Of a DNA stretch of 64,000 bases, positions 7,718-17,501 are shown piece by piece. Each line of letters begins with the position of its first letter. The stretch's first letter is position 1. This stretch comes from Bacteroidales bacterium (lineage in GTDB: Bacteria > Bacteroidota > Bacteroidia > Bacteroidales > UBA932). The stretch covers positions 62,001 to 126,000 of the forward strand of contig JAFVAU010000021.1 of NCBI GenBank assembly GCA_017480345.1. The letters run 5' to 3'. The notes under the pieces are model-generated. The model was not told the origin of the DNA. It was given only the letters and a program-made list of their open reading frames with translations, and did not search any database. Made by a program: the position numbers and the translations under genes.

Positions 7718-8647
7718 ATGAGAGAAGAGAGAGTATCGCTTGGAACCCGCCTCACGGAAGGCATCCTGCAACTGCACGGATGTCTTCCCCTGGCCTATCA
7801 CCGCTGGTGGGCCCGCCGGGTGGCCTGGTTCCTAGGAAGCGTACTCCACTATCGCCGGGATGTGGTGATCACCAACCTCTCCCGCTCCTTTCCCAAGAAA
7901 ACTTATGAGGAGATTCAGGAGATTGCACGCCGCTTCTACCTGCATCTGGCTACCGTCTTCACGGAAATGGTCTGGTTCGGTGCCTGCAAGGGAGAAAAAG
8001 GAAGGAAGCGCTTTGTCAAAAGCGGCATCTTCCGGATGACCAATCCGGAGGAAATGAACCGCATCCTGTCCGTTCCCAACTCCACCATGATTCTTCAGTG
8101 CCACACCGGCAACTGGGAGCTCCTGGGAGGAATTGTCCAGTCCAGCACCAACCCGCCCCTCAAGTTGGATCCGGCCTTCATGGCCGTTACCTATCGGCCC
8201 CTTGCCAGCCGCATGTGGGACGTCATCATGCAGCACAACCGCCTGGGCCTGGTGAGGGATCAGGGCTTCGACGGATACCTGGCCACAGACAGCGTCCTCC
8301 GCTTCGTTCTGGCCAACAAAGACCGCCAATACACGTATTTCTTCATAACGGACCAGCATCCTTATACCGGAAACGGGGCAGCTCAGGTCACGTTCATGCA
8401 CCAGAAGACGGGTACCGTGACGGCGGCCGCCCACCTGGCCTGCAAACTGGACATGGCCGTCGCCTACCTCCGCATCACGGAAAGGGAGGAAGGCGGCTAT
8501 GACGTCACGGTGGTCCCCGTGACGGACAATGCCGCCGGGCAGGACCCGGTCAAAATCATGGAGAAATACTACAAGCTGCTGGAGGAAGACCTGGAAAAAC
8601 AGCCCTGGAACTACCTCTGGAGCCACAAAAGATGGAAAGTATATTAA
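7718..8647 (+). CDS. Lipid A lauroyl/myristoyl acyltransferase-like protein (LpxL/HtrB family)
   Basis: This 309-residue inner-membrane-associated acyltransferase carries the LpxL catalytic motif H-T-G-N-W-E (HX4E, about residues 129-134) and the early motif R-R-D-V-V-I-T-N-L-S-R-S-F-P, typical of the family. It should add a secondary acyl chain to lipid A or transfer acyl groups to another lipid. The frame is open 42 codons further upstream to 7592, but that stretch crosses the promoter and looks non-coding, so the ATG at 7718 is chosen. It is followed 17 nt later by pepD on the same strand, though no functional link is obvious. Confidence 0.88.
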   Translation: MREERVSLGTRLTEGILQLHGCLPLAYHRWWARRVAWFLGSVLHYRRDVVITNLSRSFPKKTYEEIQEIARRFYLHLATVFTEMVWFGACKGEKGRKRFVKSGIFRMTNPEEMNRILSVPNSTMILQCHTGNWELLGGIVQSSTNPPLKLDPAFMAVTYRPLASRMWDVIMQHNRLGLVRDQGFDGYLATDSVLRFVLANKDRQYTYFFITDQHPYTGNGAAQVTFMHQKTGTVTAAAHLACKLDMAVAYLRITEREEGGYDVTVVPVTDNAAGQDPVKIMEKYYKLLEEDLEKQPWNYLWSHKRWKVY

Positions 8648-8664
8648 AAACACCATAAACTGTT

Positions 8665-10125
8665 ATGAATATTCAAGACCTGGAACCCAAAGTAATCTGG
8701 AAGAACTTCTATGCACTCACCCAGATTCCGCGTCCCTCCAAGCACGAGGGCAAAGTAATCGAGTACCTGTATAGCTGGGGCGTGTCCCACGGTTTCGAAA
8801 CCATCAAGGACAAGACCGGCAACATCATCATCCGCGTGCCCGCCACGCCCGGCATGGAGAACCGCCAGGGCGTCATCCTGCAGGGCCACATGGACATGGT
8901 GCCCCAGAAAACCTCCGATTCCGCCCACGATTTCCTCAAAGACCCCATCAAGGCCTATGTGGACGGAGAATGGGTGACGGCGGACCGCACCACCCTGGGG
9001 GCCGATAATGGAATAGGCGTAGCCATGGGCCTCGCCGTCCTGGAAGACCCTTCCGTGAAGCACGGACCCATCGAGGTGCTCATCACCTATGATGAGGAAA
9101 CGGGCATGACGGGAGCCAACAAGCTGGAGCCCGGCGTCCTGAAGGGAGACATCCTCCTGAACCTGGACTCCGAGGAAGAAGGAGAACTCTGCGTGGGCTG
9201 CGCCGGAGGCCTGGATGCATCGGCCGGCTTCAAATACCGCAAATATGCCACTCCCGAGGGGCATAAAGGCCTCACACTGGACATCAAGGGCCTGCAGGGC
9301 GGCCATTCCGGCATGGACATCAGCCTGTACAGGGCCAACGCCAACCGCGCCATGGCCAGGATCCTCCTCCCGCTGGTGGAACTGTTTGGCGTAAAGGTGG
9401 TCAGCTTCACCGGAGGAAGCCTCCGCAACGCCATTCCTTTCGAGGCCCATGCGGAAATTGCCGTCCCGGAGGAGAATCTTGCCGCAGTCAAGAATCTCAT
9501 TGACAACACCTTTGAAGAAATCAAGAAAGAATTCCAGGAATCCGACCCTTCGGCCGCCCTCTTCGTGAAGGAAGGCCCCGCAGCGGACAAATTCATCCAG
9601 GGCTCCGTGATGCTCCGCGCCCTCAAGGCCATCCTGGCCTCCCCCCACGGCGTCATGCGCATGAGCCGCACCATGGAAGGCCTCACCGAAACTTCCGTGA
9701 ACCTGGCCATCGTCCGCACGGAGAAAGGCACCATCACCATCCACAGCCTCATGAGAAGCGCCGTGGATTCCTCCAAGGCCTACCTGGCAGAGCGCATCCG
9801 CTGTGTCTATGAACTGGCCGGGGCGGACAAGATTGAATTCAAGGGCGGTTACTCCGGCTGGACACCCAAACTGGACACCCCCATCAACAAGGTGATGATG
9901 GAGCAGTTCCAGAAGGTCTACGGCCACCCCATGAAGATCATGGCCACCCACGGCGGTCTGGAATGCGCCATCATGGGCGCCAAGTATCCCGCCTGGGAGA
10001 TGGTTTCCGTAGGTCCCACCATCAAGTACCCCCACAGCCCGGACGAGAAGGTGAACATTGCCTCCGTAGAGCGCACCTGGAAGTACCTGAAAGCCGTATT
10101 GGCCAATATTCCCGTGAAACAATAA
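8665..10125 (+). CDS. pepD: Aminoacyl-histidine dipeptidase (PepD, peptidase M20C)
   Basis: This 486-residue zinc dipeptidase cleaves Xaa-His and other unblocked dipeptides. M20 metal-site motifs are visible: Q-G-H-M-D-M-V-P (about residues 72-79), G-A-D-N-G-I-G (about 111-117, metal-bridging Asp) and Y-D-E-E-T-G-M-T-G (about 141-149, general base and ligand Glu). The dimerisation lid domain follows, with G-G-H-S-G-M-D near residue 212, then the last ligand in T-H-G-G-L-E-C near 430. Length matches the family. No signal peptide is seen, so it should be cytoplasmic. It precedes a POT peptide transporter by 11 nt, giving an uptake and hydrolysis pair. Confidence 0.95.
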   Translation: MNIQDLEPKVIWKNFYALTQIPRPSKHEGKVIEYLYSWGVSHGFETIKDKTGNIIIRVPATPGMENRQGVILQGHMDMVPQKTSDSAHDFLKDPIKAYVDGEWVTADRTTLGADNGIGVAMGLAVLEDPSVKHGPIEVLITYDEETGMTGANKLEPGVLKGDILLNLDSEEEGELCVGCAGGLDASAGFKYRKYATPEGHKGLTLDIKGLQGGHSGMDISLYRANANRAMARILLPLVELFGVKVVSFTGGSLRNAIPFEAHAEIAVPEENLAAVKNLIDNTFEEIKKEFQESDPSAALFVKEGPAADKFIQGSVMLRALKAILASPHGVMRMSRTMEGLTETSVNLAIVRTEKGTITIHSLMRSAVDSSKAYLAERIRCVYELAGADKIEFKGGYSGWTPKLDTPINKVMMEQFQKVYGHPMKIMATHGGLECAIMGAKYPAWEMVSVGPTIKYPHSPDEKVNIASVERTWKYLKAVLANIPVKQ

Positions 10126-10136
10126 AATAATCGCAT

Positions 10137-11657
10137 ATGTTCAAAGGACAACCCAAAGGGCTTTTTGCCCTGGCTCTGGCCAACACCGGTGAGCGGTTTG
10201 GCTATTACACCATGATTGCCGTGTTCGCCCTCTTCCTCAGGGCCAACTTCGGCCTTTCTGCCGGAACGGCGGGAACCATCTACAGTTCCTTCCTCATGCT
10301 GGTGTACTTCTTCCCCCTCATCGGAGGCATCATGGCCGATAAATTCGGTTTCGGAAAGATGGTCACCACCGGCATCATCGTCATGTTCCTGGGCTATCTG
10401 CTGCTTTCCGTCCCGCTGGGAGGAGGCACCACCGCCCTGGTAGCCATGATTGCCGCCCTCATCCTGATAGGCTTCGGAACCGGCCTGTTCAAAGGCAACC
10501 TCCAGGTAATGGTAGGTGACCTCTACAACGAGCCCCAGTACGCCGCCAAGCGGGATTCCGGCTTCTCCCTCTTCTACATGGCCATCAATATCGGTGCCCT
10601 CTTCGCCCCTACCGCCGCCATCAAGATCCGTGAGTGGGCCATCTCCATCGGCTTTGACGGAAACGACGCCTATCACTTCTCCTTTGCCGTGGCCTGCGTC
10701 TCCCTCATTGTCTCCATCGCCATCTACTACGCCTGCCGCAGCTGGTTCAAGCATGTGGAAGGCGGTCACCAGAAAGGGGAAAAGGCCCAGGTGGTGGACA
10801 CCCTCACGCCGGAACAGACCAAGAAGCGCATGGTAGCCCTCTTCCTCGTATTCGCCGTGGTCATCTTCTTCTGGATGAGCTTCCACCAGAATGGTCTCAC
10901 CCTCACCTATTTTGCCGACGAATTCACGGAGAGAAGCGCCCAGGGCATTGCTTCCATGCCTTTCGTGGTATGGAACCTGGTAGCGGTGATAGCCATCGTC
11001 TATGCCCTCTTCTCTATCTTTGACAAGGAAACGTCCCAGAAGGGCAAATGGATTGGTGTGGGTGTCGTGGCCCTGGCCTGTGCCTACCTCGTATGGCAGT
11101 ACACCCGCCTGAGCGGTGCCATCGAGATCAGCGCCCCCATCTTCCAGCACTTCAACCCCTTCTATGTGGTAGCCCTCACGCCGGTCTCCATGGCCATCTT
11201 CGGTGCCCTGGCCAAGAAGGGCAAGGAGCCTTCCGCTCCCCGTAAGATCGCCTACGGCATGCTGGTGGCAGCCATCGCCTTCGCCCTCATGGCCTTCGCC
11301 TCCATCGGCCTCAACACTCCCGACGTGCAGGCAACGGTGCGCGGAACCGCAGAAGAAACTCTGGTCTCCCCTTACTGGCTCATTACGGTCTACCTCATCC
11401 TCACCTTCGGAGAACTGCTGCTGAGCCCCATGGGCATCTCCTTCGTCTCCAAGGTGGCCCCTCCCAAGTACAAGGGTATGATGATGGGTATGTGGTTCGT
11501 AGCCACGGCTCTGGGCAACTTCCTGGTACAGGTGGGCGGACACCTCTGGGGTCCCCTCCCGCTGTGGGTGGTATGGAGCGTGTTCCTGGCCGTGTGCGTT
11601 ATCTCCGCCATCTTCATGTTCTCCATGATGAAAAAACTGGAAGCGGCCACAGACTAA
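10137..11657 (+). CDS. Proton-dependent oligopeptide transporter (POT/PTR family)
   Basis: This 506-residue major-facilitator protein should import di- and tripeptides with protons. The POT signature E-R-F-G-Y-Y-T (ExxERFxYY-like, about residues 19-25) lies at the start of helix 1, and the loop-2 motif G-G-I-M-A-D-K-F-G-F-G near 62-72. Another POT motif, F-S-L-F-Y-M-A-I-N-I-G, lies near residues 142-152. About 12-14 hydrophobic segments are visible. It follows the dipeptidase pepD by 11 nt, and the zeta-like gene starts 3 nt after its stop, so it is part of a peptide-use operon. Confidence 0.93.
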   Translation: MFKGQPKGLFALALANTGERFGYYTMIAVFALFLRANFGLSAGTAGTIYSSFLMLVYFFPLIGGIMADKFGFGKMVTTGIIVMFLGYLLLSVPLGGGTTALVAMIAALILIGFGTGLFKGNLQVMVGDLYNEPQYAAKRDSGFSLFYMAINIGALFAPTAAIKIREWAISIGFDGNDAYHFSFAVACVSLIVSIAIYYACRSWFKHVEGGHQKGEKAQVVDTLTPEQTKKRMVALFLVFAVVIFFWMSFHQNGLTLTYFADEFTERSAQGIASMPFVVWNLVAVIAIVYALFSIFDKETSQKGKWIGVGVVALACAYLVWQYTRLSGAIEISAPIFQHFNPFYVVALTPVSMAIFGALAKKGKEPSAPRKIAYGMLVAAIAFALMAFASIGLNTPDVQATVRGTAEETLVSPYWLITVYLILTFGELLLSPMGISFVSKVAPPKYKGMMMGMWFVATALGNFLVQVGGHLWGPLPLWVVWSVFLAVCVISAIFMFSMMKKLEAATD

Positions 11658-11660
11658 TTT

Positions 11661-12341
11661 TTGCCCAGATTATACATCATATCGGGTCCTAACGGCTCCG
11701 GGAAGACAACGGCTTCGTACGATGTCCTCCCGGAGCTGCTGGACTGCTCCGAATTTGTGAACTCGGACGAATTTGCCAAACACCTCTCGCCTTTTGCGCC
11801 GGAGAGCGCCTACATCACGGCCAGCCGCCTGATGCTCAAGAAGGTAAAATACCTTTTTGACCGCCGGGAAGATTTCTGCATCGAGACCACCCTGGCCACA
11901 CGCTCCCTGCTCAAAATGACGCGAAGCGCCCAGAACATGGGCTATTATGTAACCGTCCTCTACTTCTGGCTCAACAGCCCGGACATTGCCGTACAGCGCG
12001 TGGCAGCCCGCGTAAAGGCCGGTGGCCACAATATCCCGGAAGAAACCATCCGACGCCGCTACAGCATGGGTCTCAACTACCTCTTTCACAACTACATGCA
12101 AAGCTGCGACAAGTGGATTCTGGCCGACAATTCCACCCCGCCCTTCTCCGTCATAGCCGAAGGCTCCTCCAAGGGGCTCATCATCCGGGACATGGAGAAG
12201 TACAACAAAATCAGGGCTTTGGTTTCGGATGAGACGGAGGACAGCACGCCCATCCGGGAAGTGGCGGAAAACATTGCCAAGGAGATAGCCAAAGCTCCCC
12301 TGGCGCACGACGGAGTACCTTATCAGAATGATTCAGAATAA
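11661..12341 (+). CDS. Zeta-toxin-like P-loop kinase
   Basis: This 226-residue protein begins almost at once with a Walker A motif, I-S-G-P-N-G-S-G-K-T-T (residues 7-17), followed by the zeta-type segments N-S-D-E-F-A-K, E-T-T-L-A-T-R and R-V-A-A-R-V-K-x-G-G-H-N-I-P-E-x-x-I-x-R-R. Zeta toxins phosphorylate UDP-N-acetylglucosamine; stand-alone homologues are common and many may have other substrates. The TTG at 11661 is chosen because the P-loop leaves no room for a later start and no ATG precedes it in frame. No antitoxin gene is adjacent. It overlaps the tldD start by 14 nt and sits inside a peptidase operon. Toxic function is not shown. Confidence 0.75.
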   Translation: MPRLYIISGPNGSGKTTASYDVLPELLDCSEFVNSDEFAKHLSPFAPESAYITASRLMLKKVKYLFDRREDFCIETTLATRSLLKMTRSAQNMGYYVTVLYFWLNSPDIAVQRVAARVKAGGHNIPEETIRRRYSMGLNYLFHNYMQSCDKWILADNSTPPFSVIAEGSSKGLIIRDMEKYNKIRALVSDETEDSTPIREVAENIAKEIAKAPLAHDGVPYQNDSE

Positions 12342-13764
12342 AGATTATTATTTCCATACCTTCGCGGTAGACAGGCCCGTGATGCAGAAGCTGGTGGAGG
12401 AAGCCCTCCGCTCCGGCGGCAGCTACGCAGACCTCTACTTCGAAAACACCACCTACGGCAGCCTCCTCCTGAGGGACGGGGCCGTCACCTCCGGAGGCAA
12501 CCACATAGACTTCGGCCTGGGGGTCCGCGTACTCAGCGGAGAAAAGACCGGCTACGCCTATTCCGAAAGCACCGCCTGGGAAGACATGCTGTCCTGTGCC
12601 AAGGCGGCGGCCCAGATTGCTTCCGGAATGGCCGATGTGAGCCCCTATGGCACCCCCAACCCCAGCCGCGGAGAGCCCAACCCGGCGGCAGACCGCTACC
12701 CGGTGGAACAGTCCTGGCGGGAAACGCCCATGAGCCGCTTTCTCCCCTACCTCCAGAAACTGGAGGCCGAGGTGAAAGGCCGGGACACCCGCATCATCAA
12801 ACTGATGGCCAACCTGGCCTTCCAGATGAGCGACATCCTCATGTACAACTCCCAGGGAGAGCTTAAGTGGGACACCCGTCCCATGGGAAGCATATCCCTG
12901 TCGGCCGTCTTTGAGCAGGGCGGAGTTACGGAGAACAAATCCATCTCCCGGAGCTTCCGCTGCGGGGCGGAGATGCTCTCGGAGGGTCTCATCAAGGAAA
13001 TGGCCGAAGAACTGGTGAAGGGCATAGACGACCGTTTTGCCGCCGGCCGGCCCAAAGGCGGCCAAATGCCCGTGGTGATGGGCGCCGGCGCTTCCGGCAT
13101 TCTCCTGCACGAAGCCATGGGCCACGCCTTCGAGGCCGATTTCAACCGCAAGGGAACCTCTATCTTTGCCGACAAAATGAGCAGGCAGATCTGCCCCCGC
13201 GGCATCCAAATCATAGACGACGGCACCCTGAAAAGCAACCGCGGAGCCCTCAACTATGACGATGAGGGCGTTCCCGGGCAAAAGACCTATATGGTGGAGG
13301 ACGGGGTGCTCACCTCCTACCTCCACGACCGCATTTCCGCTGCCCATTACGGCGTGCGGCCCACCGGTAACGGCCGGCGGGAAAGTTTCCGCTACGCCCC
13401 CATCCCCCGCATGCGGGCCACCTATATGGAAAGCGGAACAGCCAAGGCCCAGGACCTTATTGCAGAGGTTTCCAAGGGCATTTATGTAGACGAATTTTCC
13501 AACGGGCAGGTGCAGATTGGAGAAGGAGACTTCACCTTCTATGTGAAGGCCGGCTACCTCATCGAAAACGGCCGCCTCACCCGTCCTGTGAAGGATATCA
13601 ACATCATCGGCAACGGACCCGCCGCCCTGGCCGATATCCGGGGCGTGGCCGACGACCTGGCCGTAGACCCCGGCGCCTGGACCTGCGGGAAAGAGCAGTC
13701 CGTTCCCGTGAGCTGTGGCATTCCCACCGTACTCATCGGCCATTTAACCGTAGGAGGAGAATAG
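12328..13764 (+). CDS. tldD: Metalloprotease TldD
   Basis: This 478-residue protein is the catalytic half of the TldD/TldE protease. The zinc motif H-E-A-M-G-H-A-F-E (HExxxH, about residues 261-269) is intact. The N-terminal strand-rich region (A-D-L-Y-F-E-N-T) and glycine-rich C-terminus (I-I-G-N-G-P-A-A-L-A-D-I) are typical. TldD/E degrade unfolded or short peptides, mature some ribosomally made peptides and degrade the antitoxin CcdA in E. coli. The ATG at 12328 overlaps the zeta-like gene by 14 nt, and tldE begins 2 nt after the stop, so translation is coupled on both sides. Confidence 0.94.
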   Translation: MIQNKDYYFHTFAVDRPVMQKLVEEALRSGGSYADLYFENTTYGSLLLRDGAVTSGGNHIDFGLGVRVLSGEKTGYAYSESTAWEDMLSCAKAAAQIASGMADVSPYGTPNPSRGEPNPAADRYPVEQSWRETPMSRFLPYLQKLEAEVKGRDTRIIKLMANLAFQMSDILMYNSQGELKWDTRPMGSISLSAVFEQGGVTENKSISRSFRCGAEMLSEGLIKEMAEELVKGIDDRFAAGRPKGGQMPVVMGAGASGILLHEAMGHAFEADFNRKGTSIFADKMSRQICPRGIQIIDDGTLKSNRGALNYDDEGVPGQKTYMVEDGVLTSYLHDRISAAHYGVRPTGNGRRESFRYAPIPRMRATYMESGTAKAQDLIAEVSKGIYVDEFSNGQVQIGEGDFTFYVKAGYLIENGRLTRPVKDINIIGNGPAALADIRGVADDLAVDPGAWTCGKEQSVPVSCGIPTVLIGHLTVGGE

Positions 13765-13765
13765 C

Positions 13766-15097
13766 ATGGAGAAAGCCCTTTTGACAGAACAGGAGATTGC
13801 GCTGGCGAAGCACTGCCTTGATTACGCCCTCCGAAGCGGGGCCCAGAAAGTCCGCATCACCCTTTCCAAAAGCCTGATGAACCTCATTGGCCTGCTGAAC
13901 GGAGAGGGGGACAAGACGGCCCATGCCCTGGACCGGAGCCTGCAGCTTCAGCTTTTTGCCGATGGAAAGTACGGAGCCTTCTCTTCCAACCGCCTGGAGC
14001 GGGAGGGGCTGGAGGCATTTGTAAGGACCTCCATCGAGACGGTGAAGATGCTTGAGCCGGATTCCTTCCGGGACCTTCCGGCTCCGGAAAGGCTTGCCCG
14101 GGATGCCCAGAGCGGTCTGGAACTGAAGCTCTACGATACGCAGTACGAAAGCCTTACGCCGGAGCGGCGGAGGGAACTGGCCCTGCGTTCCATGGCCTGG
14201 CCCCAGGCAGACCTCATCTCCGAAGAGGGAGAGTACTCGGATTCCGTCTTTGACACCCTTACCATAGACTCCCAGGGACTGTATGCGCGCCATACGGAGA
14301 CCTCCTTCGAAATTGGCTATGAAAGCACCGTGGAAGATGCAGAGGGGCGCCATTTCTCCTCTTACTGGTGGGACGCTACGCCCCGCCTGCAGGACTTGGC
14401 CCTGGAAGGCTGCGCCCGCACGGCTTATGAGCGGGCCCTGGCCCAGAGGGGGCCGCAGGAAGTGAAGAGCGGGAAATACACCCTCATCGTGGACACCGAA
14501 TGTGCCTCCAAACTGGTCACTCCCCTGCTCAACGCCCTGGGAGGATATAGCCTGCAGCAGAAGAATTCCTTCCTGAAGGATACGCTGGGCAAGAAAGTCT
14601 TCCCGGAAGGACTCACCATCCTGGACTGTCCCCGTACGCCGGGAGACACCGGCTGCCGCCTGTTTGACAGCGAAGGCGTGGCCACCCGGGAGATGCCCAT
14701 CATTGAAAAAGGCGTGGTGAAGACTTACTTCCTCAACACCTACATCGCCGCCAAGATGGAGATGGATCCCACCATCGAAGATGCCACCCGCGTGAACGTA
14801 CTTCCCTACGGAGCCTGCAAAGACCTGGAAGAAGTGCTTCAGAAAGTGGGAGACGGCATCCTGGTCACCGGTTTCAACGGAGGCAACTCCAACCCGGCCA
14901 CCGGCAACTTCTCCTACGGCATAGAGGGCTTCCTCATCCGGGGCGGGAGGCGGGTGCACCCCATCCGGGAAATGCTCATCACGGGCAATTTCATCGGCCT
15001 ATGGAACAACCTGCTCCTGGCGGCATCCGACGCCCGTCCCTGCCTGTCCAAGTTGGTACCCACTTTAGCTTTTAAAGATGTGGACTTCAGTGCATAA
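13766..15097 (+). CDS. tldE: TldE/PmbA-family protease partner
   Basis: This 443-residue protein belongs to the PmbA/TldD family but lacks the HExxxH zinc motif, as expected for the non-catalytic TldE subunit that closes the TldD active-site chamber. Family features include D-G-K-Y-G-A-F-S-S-N-R, K-S-G-K-Y-T-L-I-V-D near residue 235 and a conserved C-terminal region, G-F-N-G-G-N-S-N-P-A-T-G-N-F-S-Y-G-I-E-G-F. It starts 2 nt after tldD and should be co-expressed with it. A glycosyltransferase follows 16 nt later. Confidence 0.93.
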   Translation: MEKALLTEQEIALAKHCLDYALRSGAQKVRITLSKSLMNLIGLLNGEGDKTAHALDRSLQLQLFADGKYGAFSSNRLEREGLEAFVRTSIETVKMLEPDSFRDLPAPERLARDAQSGLELKLYDTQYESLTPERRRELALRSMAWPQADLISEEGEYSDSVFDTLTIDSQGLYARHTETSFEIGYESTVEDAEGRHFSSYWWDATPRLQDLALEGCARTAYERALAQRGPQEVKSGKYTLIVDTECASKLVTPLLNALGGYSLQQKNSFLKDTLGKKVFPEGLTILDCPRTPGDTGCRLFDSEGVATREMPIIEKGVVKTYFLNTYIAAKMEMDPTIEDATRVNVLPYGACKDLEEVLQKVGDGILVTGFNGGNSNPATGNFSYGIEGFLIRGGRRVHPIREMLITGNFIGLWNNLLLAASDARPCLSKLVPTLAFKDVDFSA

Positions 15098-15113
15098 ATT
15101 TTGAAGAAAAATA

Positions 15114-16103
15114 ATGAGGACGGCCGTCGTCATATTGAACTACAACACCCGGAACTACCTGGAGCAGTTCCTGCCAGGCCTTATCGCCTCCTGCCAAGGA
15201 CAGGACGCGGAGGTTTTTGTGGCGGACAATGCATCGGCCGATGATTCCGTGGCCTTCCTACAGGCTCATTTCCCGCAGGTGCCGCTTATCCTTCTGGAGA
15301 AGAATTACGGCTTCACCGGAGGCTACAACCGGGCTCTGGAGATGATAGAGGCCGATTATTATGTCCTCATCAACTCCGACATCGAAGTTCCGGAAGGCTG
15401 GCTGAAGCCCCTCACGGAGTGGATGGACAGCCACCCGGACTGCGGGGCCTGCGGGCCCAAGCTCCTCTCCTGGCATCAGCGCGACACCTTCGAATACGCC
15501 GGAGCCGCCGGAGGCCTCATAGACCGCTACGGCTATCCCTTCTGCCGGGGACGTATCCTGCAGAAGGTGGAGAAGGACGAGGGCCAGTACGACAGCCCGC
15601 AGAACGTGCTCTGGGTGAGCGGCGCCTGCCTCATGGTGCGCGCCAGCGTCTGGAAAGAACTGGGCGGTCTGGACCAGCGTTTCTTCGCCCACATGGAAGA
15701 GATAGACCTCTGCTGGCGGATGCAGCTTCGGGGCTGGAAAGTGACGGTGGTTCCCGCATCGGCCGTTTATCACATAGGCGGCGGAACCCTCCGCAACGAA
15801 TCCCCCTTCAAACTCTTCCTGAACTTCCGAAACAACCTCCTTCTGCTGGAGAACAACCTACCCTCCACCCTTCATTCCCGCCGGAAGACCCGCCTGAGAA
15901 TCCGGGCCCGGATGTGCTTGGACGGCCTGTCGGCCCTGGTGTACCTCTGCAAAGGGCAGGGCTCCTTTTTCATGGCGGTGGTGCGGGCCCACCGGGATTA
16001 CCGCAAACTCCGCCGCCCCGGCCCCTTGCTTCCCGATGCCCCCGCTCCCGACGGCCTCTACCCGGGCTGGATTGTCCCTGTAGGACTATTCGGAAAAAAA
16101 TAG
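15114..16103 (+). CDS. Family 2 glycosyltransferase
   Basis: This 329-residue GT-A-fold enzyme has V-V-I-L-N-Y-N-T at the N-terminus, A-D-N-A-S-A-D-D-S (about residues 37-45), the metal-binding region V-L-I-N-S-D-I-E-V-P (about 83-92) and M-E-E-I-D-L-C-W-R near 189-197, typical of rhamnosyltransferase-like GT2 enzymes. It should transfer a sugar from a nucleotide donor to a cell-surface glycan; donor and acceptor are unknown. No other glycan genes are nearby. A C-terminal amphipathic region rich in Arg may touch the membrane. It ends 29 nt before trkA, which has its own promoter box. Confidence 0.88.
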   Translation: MRTAVVILNYNTRNYLEQFLPGLIASCQGQDAEVFVADNASADDSVAFLQAHFPQVPLILLEKNYGFTGGYNRALEMIEADYYVLINSDIEVPEGWLKPLTEWMDSHPDCGACGPKLLSWHQRDTFEYAGAAGGLIDRYGYPFCRGRILQKVEKDEGQYDSPQNVLWVSGACLMVRASVWKELGGLDQRFFAHMEEIDLCWRMQLRGWKVTVVPASAVYHIGGGTLRNESPFKLFLNFRNNLLLLENNLPSTLHSRRKTRLRIRARMCLDGLSALVYLCKGQGSFFMAVVRAHRDYRKLRRPGPLLPDAPAPDGLYPGWIVPVGLFGKK

Positions 16104-16111
16104 TACTTTTG
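16104..16111 (+). promoter_or_regulatory. -7 promoter box upstream of trkA
   Basis: TACTTTTG matches TAnnTTTG and lies 21 nt before the trkA ATG, overlapping the stop region of the glycosyltransferase gene. No well-spaced -33 box is visible. Confidence 0.45.
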
Positions 16112-16132
16112 TAGGATTAAAGGGAAAGTCTT

Positions 16133-17500
16133 ATGAAGATTATCATCGAAGGCGCCGGACAGGTTGGGACGCATTTGGCCAAGATGCTGAGTGCCGACGG
16201 AAGCGACATCACCATCATCGACGACGATGCCGAGCGCATCCGCATCCTCTCCACATCGGCCGATGTAACCACCCTTCAGGGGCCCTCCAGCTCCATTCCC
16301 CTGATGAAGGAGGCCGGCTGCGACCATGCAGACCTTTTTATCGCCGTGAATCCTATCAAGGACCAGAGCGTCAACATCGTGAGCGCCCTGCTGGCCAAAA
16401 AACTGGGTGCCAAGCGGGTAATCGCCCGCATTGACGACGAAGACTACCTCTCCCCGGAGAACAAGCTCCTTTTCAAGGACATGGGGCTGGACCTGGTCTT
16501 CTATCCGGAAAAGAGCGCCAGTGACGAAATCCTGCAGCTCCTGAGCCACACGGCCGCCACCGATTCGCTGGACTTCGCCCGCGGAAAGCTGCAATTAGCC
16601 GTGTTCAAACTGGAGGAAGACTCTCCCCTGCTGGACATGAACGTGGCCGAATTCTCCCGCGCCGTCAAGCAGATCCAGGCCGATGCGGATTTCCGCATCG
16701 TGGCCATCTCCCGTGCGGGAACCACCCTCATCCCCAAGTTCGACACCGGCTTCAAGGACTACGACTACCTGTATGTGATCAGCGGCCGCCATTCCCTGCC
16801 CGCCCTCATCAAGTTCCTGGGGAAGGACCAGGTGGACATCCACCGGGTCATGATCCTGGGAGGAAGCGAGATTGGCGTGATGGTGGCCGGCCGCCTGGCT
16901 GCCCAGAAAGTGGACGAGGTGAAACTGGTGGAAATTGACCCCAAGCGTTGCCTTACCCTGTCGGCCGCCCTTCCCAGCGAGGTGAACGTCACCTGCGGAG
17001 ACGCCCGAGACTCGGACTTCCTGCTGGAAGAAGAGATCAAAGGATACCAGGCCGTTCTGGCCGTCACCGGCAACGACGAGGTGAACATCCTCACCTGCGT
17101 GGTGGCCAAGAAGATGGGCGTACCGCGTGTGATTGCCCAGGTGGAGAACCTGGACTATATCCGCCTGGCGGAAGAGATGGGCGTGGACAGCGTGGTGAAC
17201 AAGAAGCTCATCACCGCCAGCCGCATCTTCAAATTCACCTTGTCGGACAAAGTGCGCTCCGTGCGCTACATCAGCGGAACGGATGCCGAGGTGCTGGAAT
17301 ACACGGCCGCGCCGGGTTCCCGCATCACCAAGGACATCCTCAAGGATATAGACTTCCCGGCCAATGCCATTATCGGCGGCGTCATCCGGGGAGGAGACAG
17401 TTTCATTGCCGTGGGCCATACGCGCATAGAGGCCTACGACCGCGTGGCGGTGTTCGCCCTGCCCGACGCGGTGAAGGAAGTAGATAAAATGTTCAAATAA
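16133..17500 (+). CDS. trkA: Trk potassium uptake regulator TrkA (two RCK domains)
   Basis: This 455-residue cytoplasmic protein holds two tandem RCK N (NAD-binding) plus RCK C units. The first Rossmann motif is [13 protein letters not shown] (residues 3-15) and the second is [12 protein letters not shown] near residues 240-251. Each is followed by an acidic strand end (I-I-D-D-D and V-E-I-D). TrkA gates the membrane channel TrkH in response to nucleotides; no trkH is in the window. Only one base separates its stop from the mmdA ATG, so it may share a transcript with the Na+-pumping decarboxylase, placing K+ and Na+ handling together. Confidence 0.93.
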   Translation: MKIIIEGAGQVGTHLAKMLSADGSDITIIDDDAERIRILSTSADVTTLQGPSSSIPLMKEAGCDHADLFIAVNPIKDQSVNIVSALLAKKLGAKRVIARIDDEDYLSPENKLLFKDMGLDLVFYPEKSASDEILQLLSHTAATDSLDFARGKLQLAVFKLEEDSPLLDMNVAEFSRAVKQIQADADFRIVAISRAGTTLIPKFDTGFKDYDYLYVISGRHSLPALIKFLGKDQVDIHRVMILGGSEIGVMVAGRLAAQKVDEVKLVEIDPKRCLTLSAALPSEVNVTCGDARDSDFLLEEEIKGYQAVLAVTGNDEVNILTCVVAKKMGVPRVIAQVENLDYIRLAEEMGVDSVVNKKLITASRIFKFTLSDKVRSVRYISGTDAEVLEYTAAPGSRITKDILKDIDFPANAIIGGVIRGGDSFIAVGHTRIEAYDRVAVFALPDAVKEVDKMFK

Positions 17501-17501
17501 T

